Assembly (NCBI GenBank): GCA_017474385.1
Contig: JAFVHU010000160.1
Span: 1-46,824 of the forward strand
Reading direction: 5' to 3'
Source of the DNA: Afipia sp.
GTDB lineage: Bacteria > Pseudomonadota > Alphaproteobacteria > Rhizobiales > Xanthobacteraceae
DNA length: 46,824 nucleotides
Below, piece after piece: positions 32,700-41,649 of the stretch. Positions within the stretch are counted from its first letter, which is position 1; the number at the start of each line of letters is the position of its first letter. The position numbers and the translations under genes are program-made. The notes below the pieces were generated by a model. That model did not search any database and was not told the origin of the DNA. It worked only from the letters and a program-made list of their open reading frames with translations.

Positions 32700-33845
32700 C
32701 TAAAACCCCGCGGCCAGATCCTTCGCGCCCTGAAGATTGACCTGGTTGTCCATCCGCGCATCTGTCGCCGCCAGCAGCTTGGCGACGGTGTTGTTGCGGA
32801 TCGCCACAGGATTGCGCTCATAGCCGTTGCGCTGGAAGAAATTCGACGTCGGCACCACAATGCGCATCGCCTGCGGCATCGACACCATGTCGAATCCGTT
32901 GCCGTCGCCGGTCAGGTTCATCATCTCAAGCTCGGCGGCGGTGAGCGGCGCGGTGTAGCCCTTGCGCTTGGCGAAATTGACCGAGTCCATCAGCTTCAGC
33001 GTCTGCAACAGCGGCCCGACATCGACATCGAGGTTGAGCGCGTGGACGGCGATGCCGCGCGGCGTGACGCCGAGCTTTTCGTGGGCGCTCCATTCATTGG
33101 GCACGGTTTTGCAGAACGCGATCATCTGCTGGACGATGGCGGTCTTGCGCTCCAGCGCGGCCTTCTGCGGTCCCGTCGCCTGACGAATTTTTTCGCCGAG
33201 CGTCTTGAGGATCATGCCGCCATGTTCGGCAAGCAGGTCGATGGTGTTGGTGGTCAGAAGCTGGTTGTAGCCGAGTGCGGTGGAGATCGCGCGGGCGCCG
33301 GGGCGGGTGCCTTCCAGCCCGGCCTGCACATCGTATTTGCCGTTGCCGCCGGATTCGAAGCTGTAGATTCGCACGGCTTGATCCTTGGTCAGGCCGAAGC
33401 TCGAGGCCACCTGCGCATAGGCGCGCTTGTATTCGATCTCGGTGGCGGGCTTGCGCGGCGTGAACTGAAAATGCTCCTGCGCATTGCTCAGAAAATCCGC
33501 CACGACCGGGAGCGGCTTGCGCTCTGACGGCGGCTTGTCCGGCGCTGAGGGATCGACCGGCTTTGGCGGCCCGCTATAGACCGGCGGCTGGGTGAGCACA
33601 TAATCCTCGGCGACGATGGTCTCGCCGTTGCGCCGCTTGGCGTTCCGCGTCCGCCGCTTGTCGCTGATCGATGTCCAGTAGGCCGACGCCGCCTCATCAA
33701 ACGGCTGGCGGACGGCGGTGTATTCGGCGAGCTTGCGGCGATACTCCGCCATCGCCTGCGGTGTCTGCGCGAAGACGACGGAGGGCAGTGTCGCGGCAAT
33801 GACCGCGACCGCGATGCAGGCCATCGTCCACCGAACGTTTCTCAC
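32700..33845 (-). CDS. Exported protein with a lytic-transglycosylase/lysozyme-like domain
   Basis: Encodes 381 residues from a GTG at 33845 that overlaps the stop of the thioesterase gene by four bases (GTGA). This start gives a signal peptide (VRWTMACIAVAVIAATLPSVVFA). A long proline-rich linker (KPVDPSAPDKPPSERKPLP) precedes a helical domain where IYSFESGGNGKYDVQAGLE resembles the catalytic ES motif of soluble lytic transglycosylases and SALGYNQLLTTNTIDLL the following substrate groove. The glutamate in SFESGG would be catalytic. Whether it cleaves peptidoglycan is inferred. Translational coupling with the thioesterase gene is visible. Confidence 0.65.
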   Translation of the reverse strand: MRNVRWTMACIAVAVIAATLPSVVFAQTPQAMAEYRRKLAEYTAVRQPFDEAASAYWTSISDKRRTRNAKRRNGETIVAEDYVLTQPPVYSGPPKPVDPSAPDKPPSERKPLPVVADFLSNAQEHFQFTPRKPATEIEYKRAYAQVASSFGLTKDQAVRIYSFESGGNGKYDVQAGLEGTRPGARAISTALGYNQLLTTNTIDLLAEHGGMILKTLGEKIRQATGPQKAALERKTAIVQQMIAFCKTVPNEWSAHEKLGVTPRGIAVHALNLDVDVGPLLQTLKLMDSVNFAKRKGYTAPLTAAELEMMNLTGDGNGFDMVSMPQAMRIVVPTSNFFQRNGYERNPVAIRNNTVAKLLAATDARMDNQVNLQGAKDLAAGF

Positions 33846-34630
33846 ATGAACACCGCGACATTCTGCCGGCTGACCAGCACCGGCTGTCGATCGGCATTCC
33901 AGAGGGTGGTCGCCTGGCTGGAATAGCCGCCTGCGACATTCTCGGCCCTGGTTTGCAGAAGCCACCAGCCGTCTTTGGTTTCCGGCCTGTCGGTCAACAG
34001 ATCGATGGTCCAGGTCATGGTGCTGAGCGGCCCCGGCCGCCCGAACAGCACGAGTGCCGCGGGCGGCGGCGAATCGGTGAGCGCGACAAGGGCCGCTATC
34101 GATGCCGGTTTCGCTTCATCCTGATGCCGCAACCAGATCGAAAAGTTCGGCTGCTGGCTCTGGCTGAACGGAGGATTGCCGCCGGCGAAACGTCCCTCGA
34201 AATGCTGGATGAAACTCAATCCGGGAATCTTGCGGAAGAACGGCGGACAGGCCTCCGGCTCGGGCACCGCAGGTGCCGCCAGACTGCGGTATGCGACCGC
34301 CGAATCGCGCGCCGTGCCGTAGCAAAGCGTGGCCCGCGTCGAGAGGCCGGCTTCGCCGAACAGGTCGACACCGACGAAGATCGTCGACTTGCCTTTGCGC
34401 AGGATGGTCGGCTTGATCGTCACCGTGCCGGCCGCCGGGCCGACGAACCCGAATTGTGCAGAGCGCAACGGCGGCAGTTCGCCGAACTGGCGCGCCACGC
34501 TTTCGAGGCAGAAGGCAGCGGAAAGACCGCCATAGATGGTGCGGCCCTGAAGCCAGTCCTCTGTCGCCGTGACCGAACAGGTCTCGCCGTTGACCGTTAT
34601 GGTGTCCATCAATGCGGTGAAATCGATCAT
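33842..34630 (-). CDS. Thioesterase family protein (acyl-CoA thioesterase, double hot-dog type)
   Basis: Encodes 262 residues from the ATG at 34630 (MIDFTALMDTITVNG). The N-terminal half carries QGRTIYGGLSAAFCLESVARQF and the C-terminal half LTDSPPPAALVLFGRPGPLSTMTWTIDLL and WWLLQTRAENVAGGYSSQATTLWNADRQPVLVSRQNVAVF, the pattern of the TesB-like thioesterases with two hot-dog halves. It should hydrolyse an acyl-CoA. It is coupled to the lysozyme-like gene by a 4-base overlap. A 25-base palindrome upstream at 34753-34777 could be its operator. Confidence 0.85.
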   Translation of the reverse strand: MIDFTALMDTITVNGETCSVTATEDWLQGRTIYGGLSAAFCLESVARQFGELPPLRSAQFGFVGPAAGTVTIKPTILRKGKSTIFVGVDLFGEAGLSTRATLCYGTARDSAVAYRSLAAPAVPEPEACPPFFRKIPGLSFIQHFEGRFAGGNPPFSQSQQPNFSIWLRHQDEAKPASIAALVALTDSPPPAALVLFGRPGPLSTMTWTIDLLTDRPETKDGWWLLQTRAENVAGGYSSQATTLWNADRQPVLVSRQNVAVFM

Positions 34631-34752
34631 CGTGCTGTGCCTGCTCCTGAAATCGGTCCGCGAGTCGCGGTCATGGCTGCCATGATCGCTCAATCCGGTG
34701 AATCGCGCAGCCAGAACTTCTTGCGAAACTCTCTCGGACTCACCGCAGACTC

Positions 34753-34777
34753 ATTCGGTCAGTAAAGCTGACCGAAT
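34753..34777. promoter_or_regulatory. Operator-like palindrome upstream of the thioesterase gene
   Basis: ATTCGGTCAG and CTGACCGAAT form a perfect 10-bp inverted repeat with a 5-base centre TAAAG. It lies about 125 bases upstream of the thioesterase start and has no U run on either side, so a regulator-binding site (for example of a TetR- or GntR-type factor) is more likely than a terminator. The regulator is not in the window. Confidence 0.55.
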
Positions 34778-34892
34778 CAAGTTATCAACAGGCGTTTGAT
34801 CGGCTCTTTCGAATCATTCTCGCTTCACGATACGAGATGGTTTCAGATGTGACGCTTGCGTGACTGTGGCGTTCGCGTGCGGGGCGACGATC

Positions 34893-35114
34893 ATGAACAA
34901 AATTGTTTCGCCGAAGGGTTTTGTTTCGAACGAGTTGTCGAAGTTGTTCGGCGACGTACCGAAGCCGGACCGCGCCGAGTGGGAGAAGACACTCAAGGCG
35001 CTCAAGCCGTGGCTCAGCCCGGAAAAATTCGCAGAAACCGAAGCCATTCACTGGCGCATGTTCGAGCGCGCCAACCGCTGGCACGAAAGCAAGTCGTCCT
35101 CGTCGAAGGACTGA
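34893..35114 (+). CDS. Small hypothetical protein
   Basis: Encodes 73 residues from the ATG at 34893, preceded by GGGG at nine bases. The sequence (MNKIVSPKGFVSNELSKLFG, then KPDRAEWEKTLKALKPWLSPEKFAETEAIHWRMFERANRW) is helical with tryptophans spaced along it and ends in a serine-rich tail. It has no recognised family but the codon use looks coding. An upstream ATG is much less likely. A repeat of the CGTCATTGCGAG type starts 10 bases after its stop. Confidence 0.5.
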   Translation: MNKIVSPKGFVSNELSKLFGDVPKPDRAEWEKTLKALKPWLSPEKFAETEAIHWRMFERANRWHESKSSSSKD

Positions 35115-35123
35115 CGCTCTACT

Positions 35124-35205
35124 CGTCATTGCGAGGAGCACGGCGACGAAGCAATCCAGAAGCAACAAGCAAGACTGGATTGCTTCGCTTGCGCTCGCAA
35201 TGACG
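35124..35205. repeat. Interspersed palindromic repeat, CGTCATTGCGAG type
   Basis: The outer ends CGTCATTGCGAG and CTCGCAATGACG are perfect inverted repeats, and the inner GAAGCAATCCAG and CTGGATTGCTTC pair as well, leaving a loop AAGCAACAAGCAAGA. This element is familiar from many alphaproteobacterial genomes. It lies between the small gene ending at 35114 and the convergent MFS gene. Confidence 0.9.
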
Positions 35206-35248
35206 CCGTCAACGCCCCTGCTGTATGATGATCTCAGAGCTGCCGCGC

Positions 35249-36949
35249 TCACACGCCGCTGCTCGCGGGCGTCTCGATCGGCACGTCGTTCGCCTTGGTG
35301 CGATCCGGCGTCTCGTCCTTCCACCGCACCGACCCCAGCGGCCGTTCCAGCATGCGATGAACCTTGATCGGTTCTGGCCCGAGATGAAACTCGATGGCCT
35401 TGAGCTGGATCTCGCGCTCGGACTGGGTCGAGCGGTTGCGCTGACGCAGATAGTCCAGCCAGGTGGGGCAGTGATAGCGCTCGATCCACAGTTCCGGGTC
35501 GGCGATATCGCGCGCGATCGACCAGTCATAGGCGCCGTTGCGCTGGCGGATGGCCTGGAGCTGCAGCATCGTGGTGTAGAACGCACGGGCTTTCTGCTGG
35601 CTGACGCGATACTCGATCTCGACCACGATCGGCCCGCTTCGCTGCGAGATCGAAAGATTCACTTCCGGCTCTTCAAGCGCGTCGACTGCGTCGGTGTTGG
35701 CGCCGTCGGTCGATGGCATGCGCAGCCAGATCGCCAGCACCGGCGAGACGAACATCACAGCAGCAGCAACCAGCAGCGCCTTGTCCACGCCGACGCCGTT
35801 GGCGACATAGCCCCACAGCCAGCTTCCGATCGCGACGCCGCCGGCGATTGCAGCCTGATACGCAGCGAGCGCGCGGCCCGCGACCCAGCGCGGCGTCGAG
35901 AGCTGCACGCCGATGTTGAACAGCGTGACCGCGATCATCCATGACGCGCCGGCCACGACCAGCGCAGCGCCGGTCAGCGCGGGCCAGCGGCTGAGCGCAA
36001 GCACGCCGATTGCAACACCCATGGTCAGCGCACACAGGCGAACCGCGTACTCACCGCTCAGATGCGCGCGCACGCTTGAAATGTTGAGCGCGCCGAGGAC
36101 GCCGCCCATGCCGAAACAGCCCAGCATGATGCCGTAGGTCTGGGCGCTGCCGTGCAGGATGTCGCGCGCCACCAGCGGCAGCAGCGCGAGCACCGAGCCA
36201 CCCGCGATGCCGGTTACCAATGTGCGGTAGAGCACGATACGGATCGATGGTGAGTGAATGATGTAGCGAACGCCGGAGACGACGGCGCGGCGGAGCCGCT
36301 CCGGCGGCAGCCGCGACGGCTCCAGCGTGCGCTGCCAGAGATAGAGCACGACGATGAGCGGAATATAAAGCAGCACATTGCAGACGAACGCCGCCACCGC
36401 GCCCGCCGCCGCGACGATGATGCCGCCAAGCGCCGGGCCGAAACTGCGCGCGATGTTGTAGCTGATGCCGTTCAGCGCGACCGCCGAAGGCAGCGTTTCG
36501 GCGGGCACCTGCTCGCTGACCGAGGCCTGCCACGCCGGGCCGAACAGCGCCATGCTGCTGCCGATCAGGAAACAGAACAGCAGCAGGCTGTTGGGCGTGA
36601 TCGCGTTGAGATAGGCGAGCACGGCCAGCGTCACGCCGCCCAGTAGCCCGAGCGACAGCGCGGTGAGACCGACAATGCGCCGGTCGTACATGTCGGCGAT
36701 GGCGCCCGCCGCCAGCGACAGCAGCATGATCGGCAGCATCAGCGCAGTCTGGACCAGCGCCACCATGCTGGCCGAAGACGTCATCTGGGTCATGGCCCAG
36801 GCGGCGCCGACGCCGTTGATCATCAGGCCGAGATTGGTGAGCAGACTGGCCAGCCAGATTCGCCGGAACACCGCATGCCTCAAGGGCGCTGCGATACCGT
36901 CGGCCGACAGCAGGGATCGTTTGGCAGGCTTGTCGGTCGTCGTATTCAA
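35249..36949 (-). CDS. MFS exporter of the transmembrane-secretion-effector type with C-terminal ABM-like domain
   Basis: Encodes 566 residues. The only N-terminal start is a TTG at 36949 with GGGG about nine bases upstream. Eleven to twelve helices fill residues 25-410, with the MFS loop GAIADMYDRR and ALFGPAWQASVSEQVP, as in the EntS/MFS_3 family. Residues about 435-545 form a soluble domain (VEIEYRVSQQKARAFYTTMLQLQAIRQRNGAYDW, ERYHCPTWLDYLRQRNR) resembling an antibiotic-biosynthesis-monooxygenase fold, which is usual for PF05977 proteins. The substrate is unknown; related proteins export siderophores. Confidence 0.88.
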   Translation of the reverse strand: MNTTTDKPAKRSLLSADGIAAPLRHAVFRRIWLASLLTNLGLMINGVGAAWAMTQMTSSASMVALVQTALMLPIMLLSLAAGAIADMYDRRIVGLTALSLGLLGGVTLAVLAYLNAITPNSLLLFCFLIGSSMALFGPAWQASVSEQVPAETLPSAVALNGISYNIARSFGPALGGIIVAAAGAVAAFVCNVLLYIPLIVVLYLWQRTLEPSRLPPERLRRAVVSGVRYIIHSPSIRIVLYRTLVTGIAGGSVLALLPLVARDILHGSAQTYGIMLGCFGMGGVLGALNISSVRAHLSGEYAVRLCALTMGVAIGVLALSRWPALTGAALVVAGASWMIAVTLFNIGVQLSTPRWVAGRALAAYQAAIAGGVAIGSWLWGYVANGVGVDKALLVAAAVMFVSPVLAIWLRMPSTDGANTDAVDALEEPEVNLSISQRSGPIVVEIEYRVSQQKARAFYTTMLQLQAIRQRNGAYDWSIARDIADPELWIERYHCPTWLDYLRQRNRSTQSEREIQLKAIEFHLGPEPIKVHRMLERPLGSVRWKDETPDRTKANDVPIETPASSGV

Positions 36950-37048
36950 GACAGGAATCCCCGAAAGAGCTGCATCATTAATGGACCGGCAGGCCCGCGA
37001 TATGAAGCGCGAATGTGTTCCAATCGGAGCGGCTTGAACAGGGAACTG

Positions 37049-37483
37049 CTACCAGCGCCATTGCCCGTCGGCGGTCCAGCGGGACCGGTGGCCGACAAGG
37101 CGCATCCAGCGGGTGACGATCTGGTCGAACCCGGTCACGTAGTCGCAAGCCTTGTCGCGCGTCCACCTCGCATCGGCCCTGACCTCGGCAAAGGTCTTTT
37201 CGCTGGCGTAGGAATAAAGCTGAAGCGGCTTTGATGAATCACTGATCTCGGCGCGGTTGGCGATCAGTTCCCGGTCCAGCGTGTTGAACACCACACATGG
37301 GGTGCTGGCGTAAGTCATCCGCAGATCGTCCGCGATGACCTTGGCGTTATCCGGTGGAAGCTCGATCTTATAGGACATAAGAAACGCGGCCGCTGCGAGC
37401 AATGCGGCAAGGACAACGCCGCTCAAAACCGGCCAGATGAGCCGGGGACGCCTGACAGCTTCTGCTTGGTTCGGTTGCGGCAT
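37049..37483 (-). CDS. Single-helix membrane-anchored hypothetical protein
   Basis: Encodes 144 residues. A basic N-terminus precedes one transmembrane helix (LIWPVLSGVVLAALLAAAAFLMSY) and a periplasmic domain with two cysteines (TPCVVFNTLDREL and DKACDYVTGFDQIVTRWMRL). No named family is recognised. It lies between the Bug-type binding protein and the MFS gene on the same strand. Confidence 0.65.
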   Translation of the reverse strand: MPQPNQAEAVRRPRLIWPVLSGVVLAALLAAAAFLMSYKIELPPDNAKVIADDLRMTYASTPCVVFNTLDRELIANRAEISDSSKPLQLYSYASEKTFAEVRADARWTRDKACDYVTGFDQIVTRWMRLVGHRSRWTADGQWRW

Positions 37484-37566
37484 GAACTCGATAATAGCAT
37501 CGCCGGCGGGAATGTTCCCGGACGCCGCGGCGGATCAAAACCTGCCGCGGCGTCAGGGCACAGCGA

Positions 37567-38568
37567 TTACTCAGGCTTGATCTTGGCGAACTCGGCGACC
37601 TTGCCCCACTTCTCTGTCTCCGCGATGACGAACGCCTGCATTTCCTCGGGCGTGTTGCCAATCGGTTCGCCGCCGAGCTTGCGGATACGCTCGATCCCGT
37701 CGGGCGACTTGATGTACTTGATGATGCTGGCGTTGAGCTTCATCACGATGTCCTTCGACACCTTCGCCGGAGCGGCGACGGTGAACCACGAAGCCGCGTC
37801 GTAGCCCTTCACGGTTTCGCCGATCGGAGGAATGTCGGGCAGCAGCGGCCAGCGCTCCGCGGTGCTGATGGCCAGCGCACGCACATTATTGTTTTCGGCG
37901 AAGGGAAGAACCGCCGGCAGGTTGTCGATCATCACATGAACCCGGCCGGCCACCAGATCGGTCAATGCGGGCGCACTGCCTTTGTAGGGAACATGCACGA
38001 TGTCGATGCCGGTCATCGACTTGAACAACTCGGTGGCGAGATGCGCGGTGCTGCCGAGACCGGGTGTGCCGTAGAACAACTGTCCCGGCTTCGATTTCGC
38101 CAGCGCGATGAATTCGGCGACCGTTTTCGCAGGCACCTCCGGATTGACCGACATCAGGTTGGGAACGCGGGCGATGATGGTGACCGGCTGGATATCCTTG
38201 ATCGGATCGTAGGGCATGTTCTTCTGAACATACTTGTTGATCGCATGGGTGCCGGGTGTGCCGACAATGAAGGTGTATCCATCGGGCTCGGCCTTCGCGA
38301 CGAAATCGGCGGCGATGTTGCCGCCCGCGCCAGGCTTGTTCTCGACGATGAACTGCTGGCCGTATTCTTCCGAAAGTTTCTGCGCAACCAGACGTCCGAG
38401 AATATCGGTGGTTCCGCCGGCGGCGAACGGCACGACGAACTTGACCGGGCGGTCCGGCCAGGCGGCGGCCTTTGAGGCGCGGCTCAGAAACGGCGTCGCG
38501 CCGAACGCTGCTGCGCCGGCAAGAAGAGTGCGGCGGGTGAGGTGCGCGGAAGCAGGTCGTTTGGACAT
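37567..38568 (-). CDS. Bug/TctC-family tripartite tricarboxylate transporter substrate-binding protein
   Basis: Encodes 333 residues from the ATG at 38568, with GGGAGAAT upstream. A Tat signal peptide is visible (LTRRTLLAGAAAFGATPF, cleavage near SKAAA). The mature protein shows the Bug signature WPDRPVKFVVPFAAGGTTDILGRLVAQKL, ENKPGAGGNIAADFVAKAEPDGYTF, and VPYKGSAPALTDLVAGRVHVMID. It should bind a small carboxylate or related ligand in the periplasm. No TctA/TctB membrane partners are nearby, as is common for Bug proteins, which are often orphans. Confidence 0.92.
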   Translation of the reverse strand: MSKRPASAHLTRRTLLAGAAAFGATPFLSRASKAAAWPDRPVKFVVPFAAGGTTDILGRLVAQKLSEEYGQQFIVENKPGAGGNIAADFVAKAEPDGYTFIVGTPGTHAINKYVQKNMPYDPIKDIQPVTIIARVPNLMSVNPEVPAKTVAEFIALAKSKPGQLFYGTPGLGSTAHLATELFKSMTGIDIVHVPYKGSAPALTDLVAGRVHVMIDNLPAVLPFAENNNVRALAISTAERWPLLPDIPPIGETVKGYDAASWFTVAAPAKVSKDIVMKLNASIIKYIKSPDGIERIRKLGGEPIGNTPEEMQAFVIAETEKWGKVAEFAKIKPE

Positions 38569-38588
38569 GAACTTGAATTCTCCCGTAT

Positions 38589-38615
38589 GAGGCCCTGCGG
38601 GCCTCGTGCTTTTTT
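38589..38615 (+). terminator. Hairpin with T-run facing away from the binding-protein gene
   Basis: GAGGCCC-TGC-GGGCCTC followed by GTGC and six T on the plus strand is a typical rho-independent terminator. No plus-strand gene ends here. On the minus strand it falls just upstream of the ribosome site of the binding-protein gene and would be a leader hairpin. It may stop antisense transcription into the neighbouring region. Confidence 0.55.
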
Positions 38616-38803
38616 GAAAGCCGCAAAGCGATGCGAACTTTGGATGCGAAACACTTAGTCGCCAACGGTGACGACTCTTACGGCATGCCCGCTCCATTGA
38701 CTATTGTGCGGCGCAATATGGCGGATGGCTGCCTTCCTGTTCCTGCTGGGCTAATTCACTTACAACGGCGGCCTCCATCGCGCGCCCTTGTTGAGGTCAT
38801 TTC

Positions 38804-39493
38804 GTGAGTCTGTGTCTTGCAACTGCCGGTGTCGTGAAGTCGCTGGCGGTGGCATCCTTCATGCTGTCGTGGGCGCCTTCTGCTGAAAAGACTGAGTGGC
38901 AGGAGGATTGGCGCGTCACGCCGCAGGGTCTGGAAATCGCCGAGGCCCGCGTGAACGGATCGGGCGCAGGAATGGAGCCGTTGCCGGATGCGCGGCTCAT
39001 CGACGGCTGGTACCGCAGGAAGCCGCAGTTGCCGGTATTGCCGCAAGTCGCGCTGCGAAATTCCGGCATGGCCGGCGAATGGCGGCTGTGCACTGACGGC
39101 AAGTGTCAGGATCTTTCCGCAATCGTCGGGCGTCCGCTCGGCGGCGCCGCCGTGACCATGAGCGTGTGCAAGCCCGACGTCGCGGTCAAATCGCTGGACG
39201 CAAAGACGCTGCTCGCACGCGGCGACGATTTCAACATCAAGGGCGAACTCGACCGCGCCATCGCCGATTACGATGCGGCGCTGAAGGTCGAACCGGCGCT
39301 TGCCGAAGCTCTCAACAGCCGCGGCATGGCCTGGCGCGCCAAGGGCGATCGCCGCCGTGCGCTGTCGGATTTCGATGCCGCGCTGAAACTGAAGCCGGAT
39401 TATGAAGCCGCGCGGGCCAACCGCAAAAGCCTGTTCAGCGAGATCGAGCGCCTTGGTGCGCAGATGCCGCTGAAGGGGCCGGTGAAAAAGTAG
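38804..39493 (+). CDS. TPR-repeat protein, probably exported
   Basis: Encodes 229 residues from a GTG at 38804 with GAGG seven bases upstream. The N-terminus looks like a signal peptide (VVKSLAVASFMLSWAPSA). A domain with Trp and Cys residues follows (WRLCTDGKCQDLS), then two or three TPR units (ARGDDFNIKGELDRAIADYD, ALNSRGMAWRAKGDRRRALSDFD) at about 140-205. TPRs bind protein partners. The partner is unknown. Confidence 0.7.
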   Translation: MSLCLATAGVVKSLAVASFMLSWAPSAEKTEWQEDWRVTPQGLEIAEARVNGSGAGMEPLPDARLIDGWYRRKPQLPVLPQVALRNSGMAGEWRLCTDGKCQDLSAIVGRPLGGAAVTMSVCKPDVAVKSLDAKTLLARGDDFNIKGELDRAIADYDAALKVEPALAEALNSRGMAWRAKGDRRRALSDFDAALKLKPDYEAARANRKSLFSEIERLGAQMPLKGPVKK

Positions 39494-39504
39494 CAATATG
39501 TCGC

Positions 39505-39609
39505 CGTCACCCTGAGGTGCCGTAGCGAAGCGAAGGCCTCGAAGGGCGGCGGCGAGCGCAATACCCGCATCCTTCGAGGCTGGCAAGTGCTCGCACCTCA
39601 GGATGACGG
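39505..39609. repeat. Interspersed palindromic repeat, CGTCATCCTGAGGTGC type, copy 1
   Basis: The left end CCGTCACCCTGAGGTGC and right end GCACCTCAGGATGACGG are nearly perfect inverted repeats, with GGCCTCGAAGG and CCTTCGAGG inside. A second copy is at 45279-45388. It lies between the TPR gene and the propionyl-CoA synthetase gene. Confidence 0.9.
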
Positions 39610-39726
39610 GACCTATCATCATAATGTCGCAGCCTCTGCCGCTTGAACTTGTGGCATCAGGCGTGACAATGCTGCTGCCGACAACAAGAAAAGTCCGCTA
39701 CAATTCTGCGCCCGGGAGTGATCGCA

Positions 39727-41637
39727 ATGAGTGCCATATCCAACAGCCGCTACGCCGAAGTCCACGCGCGTTCGCTGCGCGATCCGGAAGGATTCTGGGC
39801 CGAAGCGGCGCGCGAGATCGACTGGATCGAGCCGGCGACAAAAATCTTCGATCCCTCAATGGGGCTTTATGGCCGCTGGTTCGCAGGCGCCGTGGTGAAC
39901 ACCTGCTACAACGCACTGGATCGTCATGTCGCAGGCGGCCGCGCCAACCAGACCGCGCTGATTCACGACTCGCCGCTGACCAACACCGTCACCAAATTCA
40001 CCTACGCCGAGCTCCTGCACGAGGTGCAGACGCTCGCCGCCGTGATGCAGGATTTCGGCGTGGTCAAAGGCGACCGGGTCATTCTTTATATGCCGATGGT
40101 GCCGCAGGCGATGGTGGCGATGCTGGCCTGCGCGCGGATCGGAGCTATTCACTCTGTGGTGTTCGGAGGCTTCGCGGCGAAAGAACTTGCGACACGTATC
40201 GAGGACGCCGAGCCGAAACTCATTCTCTCCGCAAGCTGCGGCCTCGAGCCCGGCCGCATCGTGAAATACAAGCCGCTGCTCGATGAAGCGATTGCGCTAT
40301 CGAGTGTGAAGCCGCAGGCCTGCATCATTCTGCAACGCCCGCAGCAGACATGCGACCTCATCAAGGGTCGCGACCACGACTGGAACGAACTGCGCGACGC
40401 TGCGATCACGGCGAAGAAATCCGCGCCGTGCGTGCCGGTGCTGGCGACCGATCCGCTTTATATTCTCTATACGTCCGGCACCACCGGCAAACCCAAGGGC
40501 GTGGTGCGCGACAACGGCGGACATCTGGTCGCGCTGGAATGGTCGATGTTCAATCTCTACGGCGTCAAGCCGGGCGAGGTGTTCTGGTGCGGCTCCGATA
40601 TCGGCTGGGTCGTCGGCCACAGCTACATCATCTATGGGCCGCTGTTTCATGGCGCGACCTCGATCATGTATGAGGGAAAACCGATTGGTACGCCCGACGC
40701 CGGCGCATTCTGGCGCGTGATCTCGCAGCATAACGCCGTCGCGTTGTTCACCGCGCCGACCGCGTTTCGCGCCATCAAGAAGGAAGACCCGAACGGCGAT
40801 TTCATCCGCAAGTATGATCTGGCGAAGTTCCGCACGCTGTTTCTCGCCGGTGAGCGCGCCGATCCGCCGACGGTGGAATGGGCCGAGCAGCAGTTGAAGG
40901 TGCCGGTGATCGATCACTGGTGGCAGACCGAAACCGGCTGGTGCATCGCGGGCAATCCGGTCGGTCTTGGTATGTTGCCTGTCAAACACGGCTCGCCGAC
41001 GGTGCCGATGCCGGGTTATCAGGTTGATGTGGTGGATGAAGCGGCAAAGCCGCTGCCGCCGAACACCATGGGCTCCATCGTCATCAAGCTGCCGCTACCG
41101 CCGGCGAATTTGCCGACCCTGTGGAAGCAGGACGAGCGCTGCAAGGAAGCCTACTTCAACGAATTTCCCGGCTACTACAAGACATCCGATGCCGGCTACA
41201 AGGACGCGGACGGCTATGTCTTCGTGATGGGCCGCACCGACGACATCATCAATGTCGCGGGGCATCGTCTCTCCACCGGCGGCATGGAAGAGGTGCTGGC
41301 CTCGCATCCGGATGTCGCCGAATGCGCCGTGCTTGGCATCAAGGACGCGGTGAAGGGCGAGGTGCCGTGCGGCTTCCTTGTTTTGAAAGCGGGTGTGACA
41401 AAGCCTGTTGCCGAGATCGAGAAAGAGATCGTCGCGCTGGTGCGCGACAAGATCGGCCCCGTTGCGGCTTTCAAGCTTGCAATCACCGTGGCGCGGCTGC
41501 CGAAAACCCGTTCGGGGAAAATCCTGCGCGGCACCATCAAGAAGATCGCCGACGGTGAACCGTGGACCATGCCGGCGACCATCGAAGACCCGGCGGTGCT
41601 GGACGAAATCAAGACGGCGCTGCAGGGCCGGACATAA
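39727..41637 (+). CDS. prpE: Propionyl-CoA synthetase (PrpE-type acyl-CoA synthetase)
   Basis: Encodes 636 residues from ATG (MSAISNSRYAEVHARSLRDPEGFWAEAA), with GGGAG eight bases upstream. It activates propionate (and likely acetate) with ATP and CoA through an acyl-adenylate. The AMP-binding P-loop is YTSGTTGKPKG, the A5 motif WWQTETGW, the hinge GRTDDIINVAGHRLSTGGMEE, and the acetylation-controlled lysine is in KTRSGKILRG. The N-terminal GRWFAGAVVNTCYNALDRHV stretch and the length favour PrpE over AcsA. It is followed 12 bases later by the small DUF6494 gene. Confidence 0.92.
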   Translation: MSAISNSRYAEVHARSLRDPEGFWAEAAREIDWIEPATKIFDPSMGLYGRWFAGAVVNTCYNALDRHVAGGRANQTALIHDSPLTNTVTKFTYAELLHEVQTLAAVMQDFGVVKGDRVILYMPMVPQAMVAMLACARIGAIHSVVFGGFAAKELATRIEDAEPKLILSASCGLEPGRIVKYKPLLDEAIALSSVKPQACIILQRPQQTCDLIKGRDHDWNELRDAAITAKKSAPCVPVLATDPLYILYTSGTTGKPKGVVRDNGGHLVALEWSMFNLYGVKPGEVFWCGSDIGWVVGHSYIIYGPLFHGATSIMYEGKPIGTPDAGAFWRVISQHNAVALFTAPTAFRAIKKEDPNGDFIRKYDLAKFRTLFLAGERADPPTVEWAEQQLKVPVIDHWWQTETGWCIAGNPVGLGMLPVKHGSPTVPMPGYQVDVVDEAAKPLPPNTMGSIVIKLPLPPANLPTLWKQDERCKEAYFNEFPGYYKTSDAGYKDADGYVFVMGRTDDIINVAGHRLSTGGMEEVLASHPDVAECAVLGIKDAVKGEVPCGFLVLKAGVTKPVAEIEKEIVALVRDKIGPVAAFKLAITVARLPKTRSGKILRGTIKKIADGEPWTMPATIEDPAVLDEIKTALQGRT

Positions 41638-41649
41638 AAGGAGGCCACA

